Notes: generated by a model from the letters alone, not told the origin. 64,000 nucleotides of DNA from Crambe crambe (GCA_963924555.1 OZ004585.1:6771488-6835487), one strand, 5' to 3'. Counted from the stretch's first letter, positions 12,401 through 25,358 are shown. Translations and numbers: made by a program.

Positions 12401-15214
12401 ATGAATAAAGGTGGGCAAATGAAATACACCAATACATTCAAAGCAGCTAGGCCCCCATAAAGTATGTGGTAGTTTTATTTTAACCACTGAGGCTTCCATA
12501 TAGGGGGTGGAAGGTTTAAAAAGTTGTAACTAAGTACACTATTGGAAACAAGAAAGCTTTCTTTTGAGACCTTATAAGGGGGTATATAGCAAAAATCTAG
12601 TCTTTTGTGCAATAATTATTTTAGTGAAATATATAGCTAGTATAAACACAGAAGAATAAATAATTATTATGAACTTGGCTTATCCAAGCTGAAAGTGTAA
12701 CCAATTCACTTGAATTTGGTATGTAGGGTATTAATAATTTTACCTTTTCGTGGAAATGATGATGACTGTCAACATTTCCTTCCTGGAGTTCCATATTGCT
12801 GCACATCTCCCATGATTTTATCAGTCAATGATGTCATGACTCATCAAAAATTAAGAATGACAGCTGCTGCTAAAGCTATTCACACCCTGCACAATATAAT
12901 CAGTCAGTGTAGTAATCATAAGTTACAGGACTAGTGCACTGCAGTAGGAAAATATTCAGTACGAAAAGTGCGTGATAATCACGTGCGCATTATTCTGTTG
13001 CGCATGCTCACTAAGCTTATAATGCTAAGTACAATGATAATCAGGCATGCTTGGCCAATAAGAAGAGAGCTGCTAGGGATGCATAGAAAGAGCTCCTTGC
13101 AGTGTATGTAGCTTATTTTAATGCACCCCAAAATAGCAAAAAAAAAAAGATCTGGGAATGAAGATGCCAGTCTAAACACTTTATGGTCTTGATAGGAATC
13201 AATGAGCTTGCACCAAGGAACGATATCACACCAGGCTTGCTCCACTTCAATTGTTGGTGGTATGATCTGCTCAGATCTGGGTACTCTGTAAGATGCCACT
13301 TCAAATCTCTTTCAGGTTCCCATGAGACCAGTTTCCATCTCTAGCTGCGGAGGAGTATGGTTGTCTATACGATCATAGACAATTCTTTGACCTCAGAAGA
13401 TATAACAGGGGTATGCTGCTTCTCTTACTGGACTGAAGACACTGATTTTTTGATAATTCCACAGCCCACCCGAACCAGCTGGGCTTTGTGAAAAAATATC
13501 ATGTTGTACAAGATGTTCTCCATACTCACCAGAGAAGGAGACAAGGCATAGCTAGCTATCTATATTATTTGACTTTAAATAATAATCATGTGCTTGACTA
13601 CTTAGTACATAACTCCTAGTACATGGACAATGTATTGAAATTAGCTAACTAACAGCGAGTATAAAAAGTATAGCATGAGCATGAGATCACATGATCCACA
13701 TGACCAAAAAAGGAATGTGACTTATAAGTGTGCATGATTATGACATGATAGCTACACAATGTCTACTATAGAGTCATGAGTGCAATTTCAATAAAATGTA
13801 GGTGCAATTGAGTGGAAAAAGTCGATCTGTTTTGGATGAGGAGTTCACCAATGTACTGGGTCCATGCACACCTCAAAGAGTTATGCTTTTGCTTACAGCT
13901 AATGTTGATGATGTCTATACCAAGTGCCTAGGTCCCCACCCCCTTACGTATGTCACATGTATGTGTAACTCCTGGTACATAAACACAAAAATGTGGGGTG
14001 CAATTGAGTGGAAAGCAATCTCTATCAATCTGTTTAACTAGAATAAGATTCACAGTTTAAGATGGCAATTACTACATCAAATGGTAGCTATCTTCCTAGG
14101 GGAGTAAATAAAGGCTACATCAGTGTCATGATGCTACATTGGTTGAAGTGGAAAACATGAAGAGTTATCTCAGATCTCTTCCTAAAGTAGCTACAGAAGG
14201 GAAGGGATTCCAGGAAAGCTGGAGAGAGTTTCAACAGATTCTGTGTCCACATTTGTTTCAAATGTTATTTAGTAATTCATCAAACTTGAATGAATGGGAC
14301 AGATTTTCGATGAGATACCACTGGAGGGTGTACTCCAGCAATATTTGGCCACTTGTCTTATCACAACAGGGGGTGGGGTATTCCAAGCTCTTTGCATCAT
14401 CATAAAAGACCACCATGTGCATTTCAGATCAAAGAGTGTGGAACATGGATGTGATAGTCAGCAAAATTCAAATCTTTAGTAGCTATAGAGTGCCTTGATT
14501 TTGCATGGGGGGAAATAGGTTTTCTCCTCAACTGTGCAAATAGGCAATCCCACATTACACACTAATATAAGTCTTCATTACTCTAGCTCTAGCTCTCTAA
14601 TTATGGCTATAGCTAGTGGGTGGATGAATACCAATGTTGTGTTAGTTAAGTTAGCACAGTTTCAGTTTCAGTTGTACGTAGGCAGTGGAACAGACCTGAC
14701 CAATATTTCAGGCCTTACATCTAGGCTAGTGTACTAGCTATACCAGTTCATTGAATCAAAAAAAAAACTACAATAAAGAACTAGCTATAACCAGAGACAA
14801 AAAAACAAGTAAAGGTAAGCATCTGCAAATTGCTTTGTCCCGTGTCCCAGATGTTTAATAGACAGACGGCTATCAAATCTGGGCAGCTATTATTATGCAT
14901 GCTTGTGGCTGTACATTATTATACATCTTAGCCTCATGGATTTTTGGATCGAAAAGGCAAATTTTTTTCCTTTTTTTTCTTTTTTCTTTTTTGCTTATTC
15001 AATTGCACAATTTATACAAAATCGGGTGCACAGCTCATGCGCATGCGCATATGCGGGGCGTAACGCGCACGTGATGACGCGACATGAGCTTACACACTGG
15101 ATGACCCTTTACCACCTCATAAGTTCATAACTGTATTAGTGTTAAGTAGCTAAGGTATATGCATACAAAGTTGGGTGTGGTCCATCTCAACACTATTCTC
15201 ACTGCCAAGACTAT
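12401..15214. other. no gene recognised
   Basis: AT-rich sequence with only short open frames. Frames around 13802-14041 and 14139-14405 on plus and 12979-13299 on minus were read and resemble no family I know. Poly-T near 14965-14995 precedes a CpG-containing stretch with repeated catgcgcatgcgcat motifs at about 15036-15055. Confidence 0.5.
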
Positions 15215-18200
15215 CTAGACTCTCCATTGCAACAACTTATTCTTGATTTTCTTAATCTTTCCAAATACTCCTTTGGTGACCTTAGGTTTTTTATTCTTCA
15301 AATGATCTACAGTTAATAAAGTTATGTGTATCAAAGTATTGATTAAACATTTTTCCGGAGACCTCATGGCTCAGACATAGCTATTATACATAGTTACACT
15401 CACCATTTTTATAACCAGTCGCGTTTGGAGATGGAGGATGGTTTGGTTTTGGGTTGGACTTTACAACTGGAAGAGGTGAATCAACAAATCACAGTAAATT
15501 GTCCGTACTACCTAAGACTGGCAGGTTCTCAATTATTTTTTGAGCGAATTTAGGGCCTAATATGCTTAAAGTGTTGTGTAAATTCCAATACTACATGACC
15601 CCTGACCCCTATAGATCTGTAACTTTGTTAATCCGATAGTTGCAGTATAGCTAATGTTTGTTTTGTATAAATTAGCTAATACCTGCGAAATCCACAGCTA
15701 ATTTCCTTTGGTTTTGAAACCGCTAAAATTAGTACCCACTAAAAGTACATCAGGCACATTTCGGCCAGAGAAGAAGACATGTTTTGGCAGCTGCTTAGTT
15801 ATAGTTATTGAGCATATGCTCATGAAATAATGGAAGAAGTATTGGTAGATGCAGGCAGTGGGCGGAAAACTAAACTCTGATCTAATTTGGAGTAGCTAGT
15901 GCCGACAGTGCCAACATTTAATTGACTTCGTCCTTGCACATCCATGCAGCTCTTGTTATAGCTTTTCAGTCATCCTAGTTATTGCACGCTTAGAAGACTA
16001 AAGTTATGGCTCAAACATTATACTGAACTGATCAATAACACTGATACACAGACTTTTAAAAATGCAATGAAATAAAAACCACATGGAATGTAGCTATGCA
16101 TATGTATGTAATTAACAATGTTATTATAGTTCACGTATGTATCACAATTTTGAATAATCGTTTTTCCAGAGACCTCATGACTCAGACATAGCTATTATAG
16201 CTACATACACTCACCATTTCTGTAACTAGATGCGTTTGGAGAGGGAGGAGGGTTTGGCTTTGGGTTGGACTTTACAACTGGAAGAGGAGGCTCAGCTGAA
16301 TCACCTAAATAAATCACGGTACAATTTGCAACAATGATACTGCTCCTAGCCACCTTGCATATACTGATAATAATAATTCTGCTCACAATTAATCCCATTG
16401 TCTAGTCCATTTTCATATTTAATGAGAGATTTTTTCTTATCCAGGATGACCAGCTCTCTCCACCGCACTTGCATCTCATGGCCATGCTTCATCTTCTCGC
16501 TTAGGGATGGCTTGAGCAACTTCATCCTATGATCGGCTGCAGTCTGCACATATGACATGACATGTAGCTAGCTAGCTAACTTGGCCACACAATGTTCTCA
16601 CCATCGTGTATTAGCTATAGCCAATTCACTCACTCTTTTACTCACCTTCTCCAACTTCTTTATTTGCCATTGTAATTTGGCTATGTGCTATGTGGGACAA
16701 CAGAAAAGACAGGGATAATCACTGGTAGCTATAGTGCCTATGCCTCTATGATATGACTGCATGAGGTGTACACTGTAGGTGTGAAAGTGTGTGTTCCATA
16801 AAGCCCTGCCCTATAGCTACTGTTTCATAATGCCCCATTGGCCAAGCACTATTTCACAATACCCCACTATTAATTTTCGTAAATAGAGTGAAACCCACCA
16901 AAAGGTGGGAGATGATCTCTTTATAGAGGTCAAAATCAATAGTACAAGCATTGCAGGGACATGACCAAGTGGTCTGTAAAGAGAGGTGGTCTCTGAATAG
17001 GGTGGACATGCAGGTTGCACTGTATCCCACCTACATTATACCCTTAGTTACTTGAACACATGCATGCAGCTGTTTAGCTGCGTTGTTTAAAAAAAAATAC
17101 AATATCACAAGTACACAAAAATCAATCTCAGCTAGCTCAGCTTATAAGAAAACAAGTGGTGCCTATTTTCAATTCAGTTGCCAGAACATGCATTAGCTAA
17201 CACTATGAATGGTCTCATTATTACAACTACTAACCGGTGGCATCCACTGCTTTATCTCCTCCTCTTCCTCCTGATTAGTTTTTGGTTGGCGTTTTCGCTG
17301 AAATTTTTCATAATGATAATAATTAAAGTTTTACACTGAGCTACAACGTACGTAGCTAGCTATGGCTAATGAGCAGCAATCACCTTTTCAATTTTTTTAT
17401 TCTCCTTCTGCTCTGGTTGACATGGCTGCACAGCTGTTGTAATACATACAATAGCTAATCAGAAACTGATAAAGGGCTAAAACGGTCATTATGTATTACT
17501 ATTGACCATTATTAATATGTGAGTAGGCCCAGTACTCACTATTCAGCTGGTTCAACTTTTCATTGTATTTAGCGATGGATCCCTTTGCATACTCGATCAC
17601 TTGCTCTCTCCACTGCACCTGTATCTCATGGGCACGTCTCCCTTTCTGGCTGAGGTGTGGAGAAATCAGTAACCTTTGGTGATCGGCTGCAGTCTACCAT
17701 GGAATATAGTACATACTGTTGTTATAATATGTAGCTACATACATGCATCACATGATTTCTTATTCACTCACCTTTTCCCATATTTCTATTTTTCTCTCTA
17801 ACTCTGTGATACGCTGCATGCACAAGGATGAAAAAAGTGAGGAGGCATAATGATAGCCTCCTACTTTAACTGTAGCTAATAGCCTATAGCTGTGTATATA
17901 GCTATCCAGGGGAGTAACTAATCAGCTAGCTAGAACTTATGATTTGGTGGGGCAAAAAAATTAATTTGACCTTCCATACCCTTTTTGCTGACCACACCCA
18001 TTCTTCAGTCATACTATTACAGCTTTGTATCCATGCATGAAATTTTACTGAGGGTGAGTGCCCCAGTTGCCCTAATGGTAGCTAGCTACTCCTCTGATAT
18101 TATGGGTAGCTACGTTAGCTTCTGTGTTACAGATAATATTATGAATATCAATAGCTAACTAGCTCCATAACTATAGCCAAAAATTATGTGCCACCAGGAT

Positions 18201-18262
18201 ATAGGCACTGCATGCATAACAACACGTACCATTTCAATCCTTTCAGTTCTGCCTTTCTCCAT
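15215..18262 (-). CDS. charged, proline-tailed protein with duplicated exon block
   Basis: Ten small exons join in phase to 261 aa: 18262-18230, 17813-17772, 17693-17540, 17433-17384, 17297-17235, 16687-16646, 16543-16387, 16304-16215, 15466-15404 and 15306-15215. All junctions have GT/AG signals. Exon 2 (14 aa, helical, ending KIEIWEK) and exon 3 (starting TAADHQRLL, then HEIQVQWREQVI) are repeated as exon 6 (KLQWQIKKLEK) and exon 7 (TAADHRMKLL, then HEMQVRWRELVI). Exons 8 and 9 are a second duplicated pair, proline-rich (VVKSNPKPN). The C-terminus is very basic (KGVFGKIKKIKNKLLQWRV). There is no signal peptide or membrane segment, so a cytoplasmic or nuclear coiled-coil protein is likely. 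I do not recognise the family. The uninterrupted phase over ten exons is the main evidence that this is a real gene. Confidence 0.7.
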
Positions 18263-19236
18263 TCTGAACTATAGTTAGCTATGTAGCTCGAGCAGTTATA
18301 TCAGATCACACTTAATTATTGGACTCAAGAGTTGTAGTTAGCTAGCAGCTATCCCAATAGATGCATGAAAGTATAGCACTAAGCCAAGTTGCCACCAATT
18401 ATAAAGAATTTTTGATGTGGCACATCATCGTCTTCAGGCATATCATTGTCTTCAGGCATATTATTGTCTTCGGGTTTTTTTTATAATAATTATTGCATAC
18501 CATAATTATCTATTAAGGTTTCTCACTGAGGAAAACTGTGGAATTTTCTATCCATAGTTCATAACAAAATTGTGTTAATCACATACTCTTATCAATTAGA
18601 TCCTTCAGGAGATAAATTGCATGCATGTAGCATAAAATGGCTGCATACTTGCTGTAATTATGTAGCTGGCTGCATACTCTCATCAATTAATCCTTCAGGA
18701 AACAGGATTCATCTTACATAAGACTTTCTGCATATGGAATATTATTATTAGCTAAGTCAATTAACTGGCATTTATACATTCCTTCACCATTCAGGAAGGT
18801 TCAAAGTTCAGGCATTAAAATTTTATACATCTTCTCGTTAAAGGTGAAGCACCATTACTATCATAAGAGGAGCAAATCCCGGGGCTAGTTCACTATAAGT
18901 TATGACCCACATGAAGGTGTCACTATAATTCACTACCATGGGAGGAACAAGTCCCACATATATGTTCATGTGCTTGCTCTTATTATAGTGGTGACCCTCT
19001 ACCCACCAAAGTTCCACTATGTGAGTGTGTCCAATGAAGGGTGCAACTATATATTTGATGTCGAGTGTTAGCTATGTACTGGAGCTGGTAGGTCTTTTAC
19101 AGTCACACATCAGGTGATCTGCCTGAGCTTTGGGAAGATCACTGTTTCAGATGATCTGAAGTAGTTTGAACGTATACCAGTAGTTTATTATCATAAGAAA
19201 TGATAGCTACATCTATAACTATTTTTCCCATTATAG
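18263..19236. other. no gene recognised; possible plexin remnants
   Basis: Contains short direct repeats (cttcaggcatatcattgtc near 18430-18475; atcaattaatccttcagga near 18595 and 18690). An open stretch at about 18993-19070 encodes LYPPKFHYVSV and then a stop. It could be a remnant of a missing upstream exon of the plexin-like gene that begins at 19237, but this is weak. Confidence 0.35.
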
Positions 19237-21738
19237 TTCATTATCACCAACACAACAACGACTCTTACACTTACTAATGTGTTCGGTGTACAACAACTTA
19301 CTTCTCGTGTGGATATACTGCAGTGGCAGGAAGGACTAGACTATGTCCTGGCAGCAACTGCCTCTGAGGTAGAACATAGCTAAAATGGAAAGAAAAGAAA
19401 AATCAATTTAATCATACAATTTTGTAGGTGGTAAGAGTTCCTGTGGAGGAATGTGCCTCCTCCAATTTAAACTGTTCTAGCTGTGTTATTGAGGACAACC
19501 CTCTATGTGGGTGGTGTGTGGTGGAGAACAAGTGTTCGCGACGGTCACAGTGCAGGGATGGAAACTCCACCAGCAGCACCAGATGGATCCCTAGCAGTGG
19601 CCCTTCAACCGATACTAACACTCAGTGCATAATGAATACCATTTCACCTGATCAATTCATGCTCAATAACCAACAAATTGTGAGTACAGAAAAAAATATA
19701 TAATTTATGTAAATCTATGTTAGCTCTTGATCCAGTTGAATGTGACAGTCAGCGGTCCAGAGTTGCCAGCTAACCTCGACAACGAGACCTACATGTGTCA
19801 CTTTGAAGACAGTAGAGGAAGGTTCAACATCACTGTCCCTGCAATGGAGGTTGTCCCACTCACACAGTACACCTGTGATATCACCAACCAAACTTTTATG
19901 TATGATGGAGTCCAAGCAGGTATGCATAATAGTAAAGTAGTGAAATCAATGTTCACATATCTTCCCATAAAGTGATGTTTTCTTCCTTTAGTGATGCACT
20001 TCAGTTTTGTGAGCTCACTGGTCAATGTGCCATTTGACAGGGCAGACAATGCCTTGACTATTTATAGATGCAATGCTACTAATAGGTATGTAGCATTATT
20101 TCTGCAGTGATGTATTCAATGAGATGGAGTATGTTATTTGAAACAGCTGTACCGAGTGTGTTGAGACTAGGAATGCCTGTGGATGGTGTTTGATCAACAA
20201 ACTGTGTAGAGGAACAGCTCAAGATTGCACCAACACCTCTAACTTCCTGCAGGTATATGACAATAGGTCATGTGACCTTCACACTATCTTTATGTCATAG
20301 CTGGATACAGCAGCAACGTTCCAAGAGGTGTGTCCACTGCTTGATCTTGACAATGGTGCCACCAACTACACTCTACATGTTCGTGCCCAACCAAAGCTCC
20401 ATCTCACTACCAAAAATTTACCCAATATTGTGAGCAGAAGTTATCCTCCTTTGTCAATTTTGTGTTTGTACTTTACAAATCTTCAGGTGCCTGGTTACAG
20501 CTACATGTGTGTGATAGGAAGCACAATGTTCATTGCTACAAGGAACAATGAAACGTAAATTAATTTCCGTTTAATGCTTTTTTATTTTTTATCAATGTTT
20601 TCAATAACTTCATTTTCCATAAAAATGTAGCTCTCCTTATTAAACTTCTAGCAGTGGCATCGAAGCCACTGATATTGGAATCATCTGGTTCAGTCCTACT
20701 ATTAGCCATAGAATTGATACCATCAATGCTGCAAGTTGTAAGCAATACAAAAACTACGTCGTACAATGCTGTAATTTTTTTATTTCAAAGTTAAAATATC
20801 ATGGACAATTATAATAATGTGTAGCTAGCTATTATTATTGGAAGTATAAGCTGTGTGGGTAGCTACAAACTAATTTTGCTTTCCTACACTGTATCTCATT
20901 GAATTTTACAGTAACCTTCTATGATTGCCGAGTCTTGGCTACTGACTGCTCCTCGTGTATAGCAAGTCGAAGCACTCCAGGTTTCGAGTGTGGATGGTGT
21001 GATCACCCTGGCTCAATTTGCTCCATTTCAGAAGAGTGCAGACAGTCTGTGCCTTTCATAGTTATTGGAGAACAATGTCCAGCTCCTGTGGTTACGGGGT
21101 TCTCCCCTACTTCTAATGGAGGGACCATCTGTGGTAAACTTGACTTCCTGTTACTTAATATGTTAGTTATGAGCATGCTCAGTTAGTCCTTTATCCCTTA
21201 TTCTTCGTTACTTCTTTATTAGGCCTTACCATTGTTTTTGTGAATATATAGCTATTGTGTATAGAGAGTGTCTGTGCTCTATTATAATACTTTGTGCACA
21301 ATAATGAAAGTTAGTCTCTCAGTATTATCGTTCTCATTGCCATTGCCAACTACCTCTATCTTGTCTATCTAACCACGAACCCAAGTCACCACACCATCCT
21401 TGCCATCAGAGGTACAGACCTAGGTGTGGTATTTGATGATTTCCTGGAAGCTGCATGGTAGCAATATAACTGTTGGAGGAGTGATCTGCACTCCACTCAA
21501 CATGGACTATATCTCTGGAGTGCACTCTGTCAGACTGGATCAGGAATGGGAGAAGGAGCACAAAGAGTGGAGGTTAATCTCGTTAGAGATGCAGGAATAC
21601 GCACAGGCAGACTGGATGGTTTCATGGTTGTGTTGCCTACAGTAATAATATTCCAACTGGTTATCTTATCCATCAACTTCTACTTTTCAGTAACACTATA
21701 TTTCATTGGAAACGATCTCGATGTATCTCAGTATCCTC

Positions 21739-21930
21739 CCCCTCCCCTCCTTCTCTCTCTCTGAGCTCTCCCTTCTCTCTCTTTCCTGTCTTTTGAAATC
21801 CATCCCTTCTCCCTCTTTCCTCTCTTTTTTCCCTCCCCTCCTTCCTTTCCACTCTTCCTCCTTCTCCTGCTCCCCTCCTTTGGAGTCCATCACTTCCCCT
21901 TCTTTCCTCCTCCCTCCCCCTCCCCCTTCT
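21739..21930. repeat. polypyrimidine tract
   Basis: About 190 bases of almost pure C/T on the plus strand (tcctcccctcc, ctttcctctc types) inside an intron of the plexin-like gene. Open frames in it are low-complexity artefacts. Confidence 0.85.
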
Positions 21931-22615
21931 CAATACATGGCTAGTTACTTACTTACACTCATAATATAGGCTCCTTGCTCTAATGTGAATCACAAGCATC
22001 TCTCCTGCATTTCTCCTCCACTGCCCATTCAAGATGCTGTCATGTACTCACTTCGTCTGGACAATTCCCCTTCTCCAGATCCTACCGATCTTGGCCTTCA
22101 ATTATCAGTTGTTCCTGACCCCACTGGATTCATGCTGGTCACGAGGTCTGTGCTCAGAGGCTCAGATTCAACTATAATTATAGATGTGAGTAGATACTTA
22201 CGTATGTAGCTTCATACCATATTTATCTGACACCATTAGCAAAGCTTTGTGCTTCTTTCTCATAGGGACAAAATTTACAATCAGTAGATGAGAGTGAGAT
22301 AAGAATCCTCATTGCAGGACAAGTCTGCAAAATCAATTCTGTGACAGATAGCCAGGTATATACATAATAATAAGTAGCATTATTACAATAATAATTACGT
22401 ATGTAATGTACTGAATTATTTTTATGTATAGATTTCATGTGTGGCCCCAGCAGACCCTGGGGCAGGTATGGACAGTACCATGGTGATTGTAAGTGACCAA
22501 TTCTCACTCAGAAGAGGATAGGGTCACTGGTACTATCTCTCTTCTTGCTTCAGATTATGATAGGCCTTAATTTGAACTTTCCACTTCCCGATCGACTCTC
22601 CTATGACTCGCCTGT

Positions 22616-22912
22616 CAGGGTTTCATCTACTGGGGGGTGCAGGGGGGAAGCTTCCCCCCCCCCAGACCCTCAATCTTCCCCCCCAAAGTAATTCACTTAG
22701 TTACAAGCAGCCATAGCTACATGTTATATCATTAGTTTTCGAGTTTTTTTCTCCTTCCAGTGATACAATCTGAATTCAGCAAGTCTGTGCACATTATTCT
22801 TAGCTACCATTAGCTAGTATCCCAAAGTAGTATAATAACATGCAGTACTTACAAAAGTGGGGATTCCAAGGAGTTCTTCCCCCCCAAACAAAAAATCCTA
22901 GATGAAACCCTG
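22616..22912. mobile_element. MITE inside a coding exon, TSD cctgt
   Basis: 297 bp beginning CAGGGTTTCATCTA and ending TAGATGAAACCCTG, with cctgt at 22611-22615 and 22913-22917. Removing the element and one TSD copy restores the reading YDSPVPISVIVPAVV across the site, so the target was coding. Read through, the element introduces a stop (TAA) within about 75 bases. Confidence 0.88.
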
Positions 22913-23029
22913 CCTGTCCCTATAAGTGTGATTGTTCCAGCAGTGGTTGTCTCAGTGGTGGTGGTAGTCTTTGTTTGCTGTTTGATCCTGATCATCGTCA
23001 TTATCTGCAAATACTTTAAGTTGTGCTAA

Positions 23030-23973
23030 TCAGAATTCTAGTGTGTTGTCTCTGATTTGTATTAAACAGTGTTAGCTATAATTATTATGTTACATATTCA
23101 ATAGCTAGGCTAACTTATTCTAGAAATTTCAAGTACAATTATTAATTTTGTATGTTAGTATTAGTGCCCAGTGGGAGTCTGCTATAATACGAGCCAATCA
23201 TACAAATAATTATTGCTCATGAATGGTTCGACCACTCTGACTTGAGGACTTACGCTGGCAGCCCAGCACTGCATGGTTGCTAATTATCCTGTCAATTGTA
23301 TAGTTGCCATGACCACTTGAATTTGCTGGTGTTTCTGATGTATGTTTTGGGGACCCCCATCCCCAAATCTACATAGATATGGAGACCCCCCTCCCCAAAT
23401 CTACATAGATAGGGGATCCCCATCCCTAAATCTATAGAGATGTGGGAACCTCCTTCCCCGTAGATATGGGGACCCCTGCGTAGATATGGGGACCCCAGCC
23501 AGCTTTATCTATAGAGGCCAAGTAGCCAGTATAGCTATTATAGCAAAGCTAAGATTATTGCGTAATATGTAGTGACTAAGCCATATTTCCCTTTCTTAGC
23601 TCTCAATTTACAAGTATAGTATTGCTAGCTTGGGAAGAAAAAAATCAGTCTGGGAACTAAGCTGAACTAAGCTGTTCCCCTTTATATTCATATAGCTAGC
23701 ATGCTTGTAGGTATTATGGCTATAAACCACAATAATAGGCTGTTATCTGTTTCAGTTTGGGGCAAGATGTCTGAGGGTGCCTCACTGTCATAAGCTGAGA
23801 CAGAGAGGTAGACAGAGGTTTTCAAACAAGCAATCCTTGGCAAGCATTGTAAAGGAGCAGACCACCTCGTGAGAAGATACAAGTTGAAGCAGACCACCGA
23901 AAGGATTTGGCCCTGCAGACATGAAGCAATTCAAAAAGCGAAAGAGTGCCTAGGCAGACTGTACTGTATACAT
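23030..23973. other. no gene; short direct repeats
   Basis: A 40-50-bp phrase built on 'tagatatggggaccccc' is repeated about five times at 23340-23505. The rest is unrecognised non-coding sequence downstream of the plexin-like gene. Confidence 0.5.
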
Positions 23974-25358
23974 AATAGTTAGATAACGAGACCAAGGGAT
24001 CTACGGTCTATTTAGAAACCTGAGAGCCCTGGGCTGTAGCGTCCCGAGCGCAGCGAGGGCGCTACTAAGGGCCCGAAGGTTTCTAAACAGACCGTAGATC
24101 CCGTTGGTCGAGGTGTCTAACTTATTTAGACTATAGCCAATCACTGGAGTTGTTTAACTTACTTCAACACGCACTTGGAAACAATAACCATGGTTTTTAA
24201 ATGCAACAAACATGAATCAGAGCGCACCTAGAAACAATAACCGTGGCCACCGCGATGCGTTGCTAGAATTGGACCAATTGGAATGACCATCTTTACCGGG
24301 TTTACCTAGGGCAAGTGAATTCTAAGTGCTATAAGGCGTGATTCTAAGTGCCATAAGGCGTGATTCTAAGTGAATAGAATTCACCAAATGGACCAATCAG
24401 ATTCCTCGATTGTGACTAGCTATAGTCTAATATAAATTAGACTATAGCTAGTCACAATCAAGGAATCTGATTGGTCCATTTGGTGAATTCTATTCACTTA
24501 GAATCACGCCTTATGGCACTTAGAATCACGCCTTACAGCACTTAGAATTCACTTGCCCTAGGTAAACCCGGTAAAGATGGTCATTCCAATTGGTCCAATT
24601 CTAGCAACGCATCGCGGTGGCCACGGTTATTGTTTCTAGGTGCGCTCTGATTCATGTTTGTTGCATTTAAAAACCATGGTTATTGTTTCCAAGTGCGTGT
24701 TGAGGTAAGTTAAACAACTCCAGTGATTGGCTATAGTCTAAATAAGTTAGACACCTCGACCAACGGGATCTACGGTCTGTTTAGAAACCTTCGGGCCCTT
24801 AGTAGCGCCCTCGCTGCGCTCGGGACGCTACAGCCCAGGGCTCTCAGGTTTCTAAATAGACCGTAGATCCCTTGGTCTCGTTGTCTAACTATTATTTAGA
24901 CTATAGCTAGTCACAATCAAGGAATCTGATTGGTCCATGGTGAATTCTATTCACTTAGAATCACGCCTTATGGCACTTAGAATCACGCCTTATAGCACTT
25001 AGAATTCACTTGCCCTAGGTAAACCCGGTAAAGATGGTCATTCCAATTGGTCCAATTCTAGCAACGCATCGCGGTGGCCAAGGTTATTGTTTCTAGGTGC
25101 GCTCTGATTCATGTTTGTTGCATTTAAAAACCATGGTTATTGTTTCCAAGTGCGTGTTGAAGTAAGTTAAACAATTCCAGTGATTGGCTATAGTCTAAAT
25201 AAGTTAGACACCTCGACCAACGGGATTTACGGTCTGTTTAGAAACCTTCGGGCCCTTAGTAGCGCCCTCGCTGCGCTCGGGACGCTACAGCCCAGGGCTC
25301 TCAGGTTTCTAAATAGACCGTAGATCCCTTGGTCTCGTTGTCTAACTATTATTTATAC
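23974..25358. repeat. three-arm foldback repeat, 460-bp arms
   Basis: Arm 1 (23974-24434) and arm 2 (24435-24894) are near-perfect inverted repeats meeting at 'tagtctaatataaattagac'. Arm 3 (24895-25358) is a direct copy of arm 2 with small differences, such as loss of a tttgg pentamer near 24940. Each arm carries its own outer 110-bp hairpin, whose stem is the phrase 'gggatctacggtct...agaccgtagatccc' around a GC-rich core (gcgtcccgagcgcagcgagg). No protein is encoded. A diverged relative lies at about 44000-44905. It is a non-autonomous foldback-type element or satellite seed. Confidence 0.85.

Larger units (their letters stand above)
19237..23029 (+). pseudogene. plexin-like ectodomain gene, headless and interrupted
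   Basis: Exons that join cleanly are 19237-19368, 19428-19679, 19736-19919, 19992-20085, 20147-20252, 20301-20429, 20487-20554, 20652-20737 and 20912-21133. They encode the end of a Sema domain (VVRVPVEEC), a PSI domain (CGWCVVENKC), an Ig-like/IPT spacer, a second PSI (CGWCLINKLC), another spacer, a third PSI (CGWCDHPGSIC) and the start of an IPT domain (GFSPTSNGGT). The IPT exon at about 21390-21645 reads only with two compensating frame shifts, near 21450 and 21520. Later exons 21970-22185, 22266-22355, 22432-22488 and 22554 onward are open again. The last encodes a membrane segment (IVPAVVVSVVVVVFVCCLIL) and a tail of a few residues. A 297-bp MITE splits that last exon just before the membrane segment. 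No start codon, no N-terminal Sema and no cytoplasmic plexin GAP domain are present. It is either a decaying plexin or a receptor rebuilt by splicing. Confidence 0.65.

Noticed and set aside
13802-14479. Possible plus-strand coding exons
   Set aside because: Short frames without splice-phase continuity or recognisable domains.
21696-21969. Overlapping 65-87-aa frames around the pyrimidine tract
   Set aside because: Low-complexity purine/pyrimidine translation within an intron.
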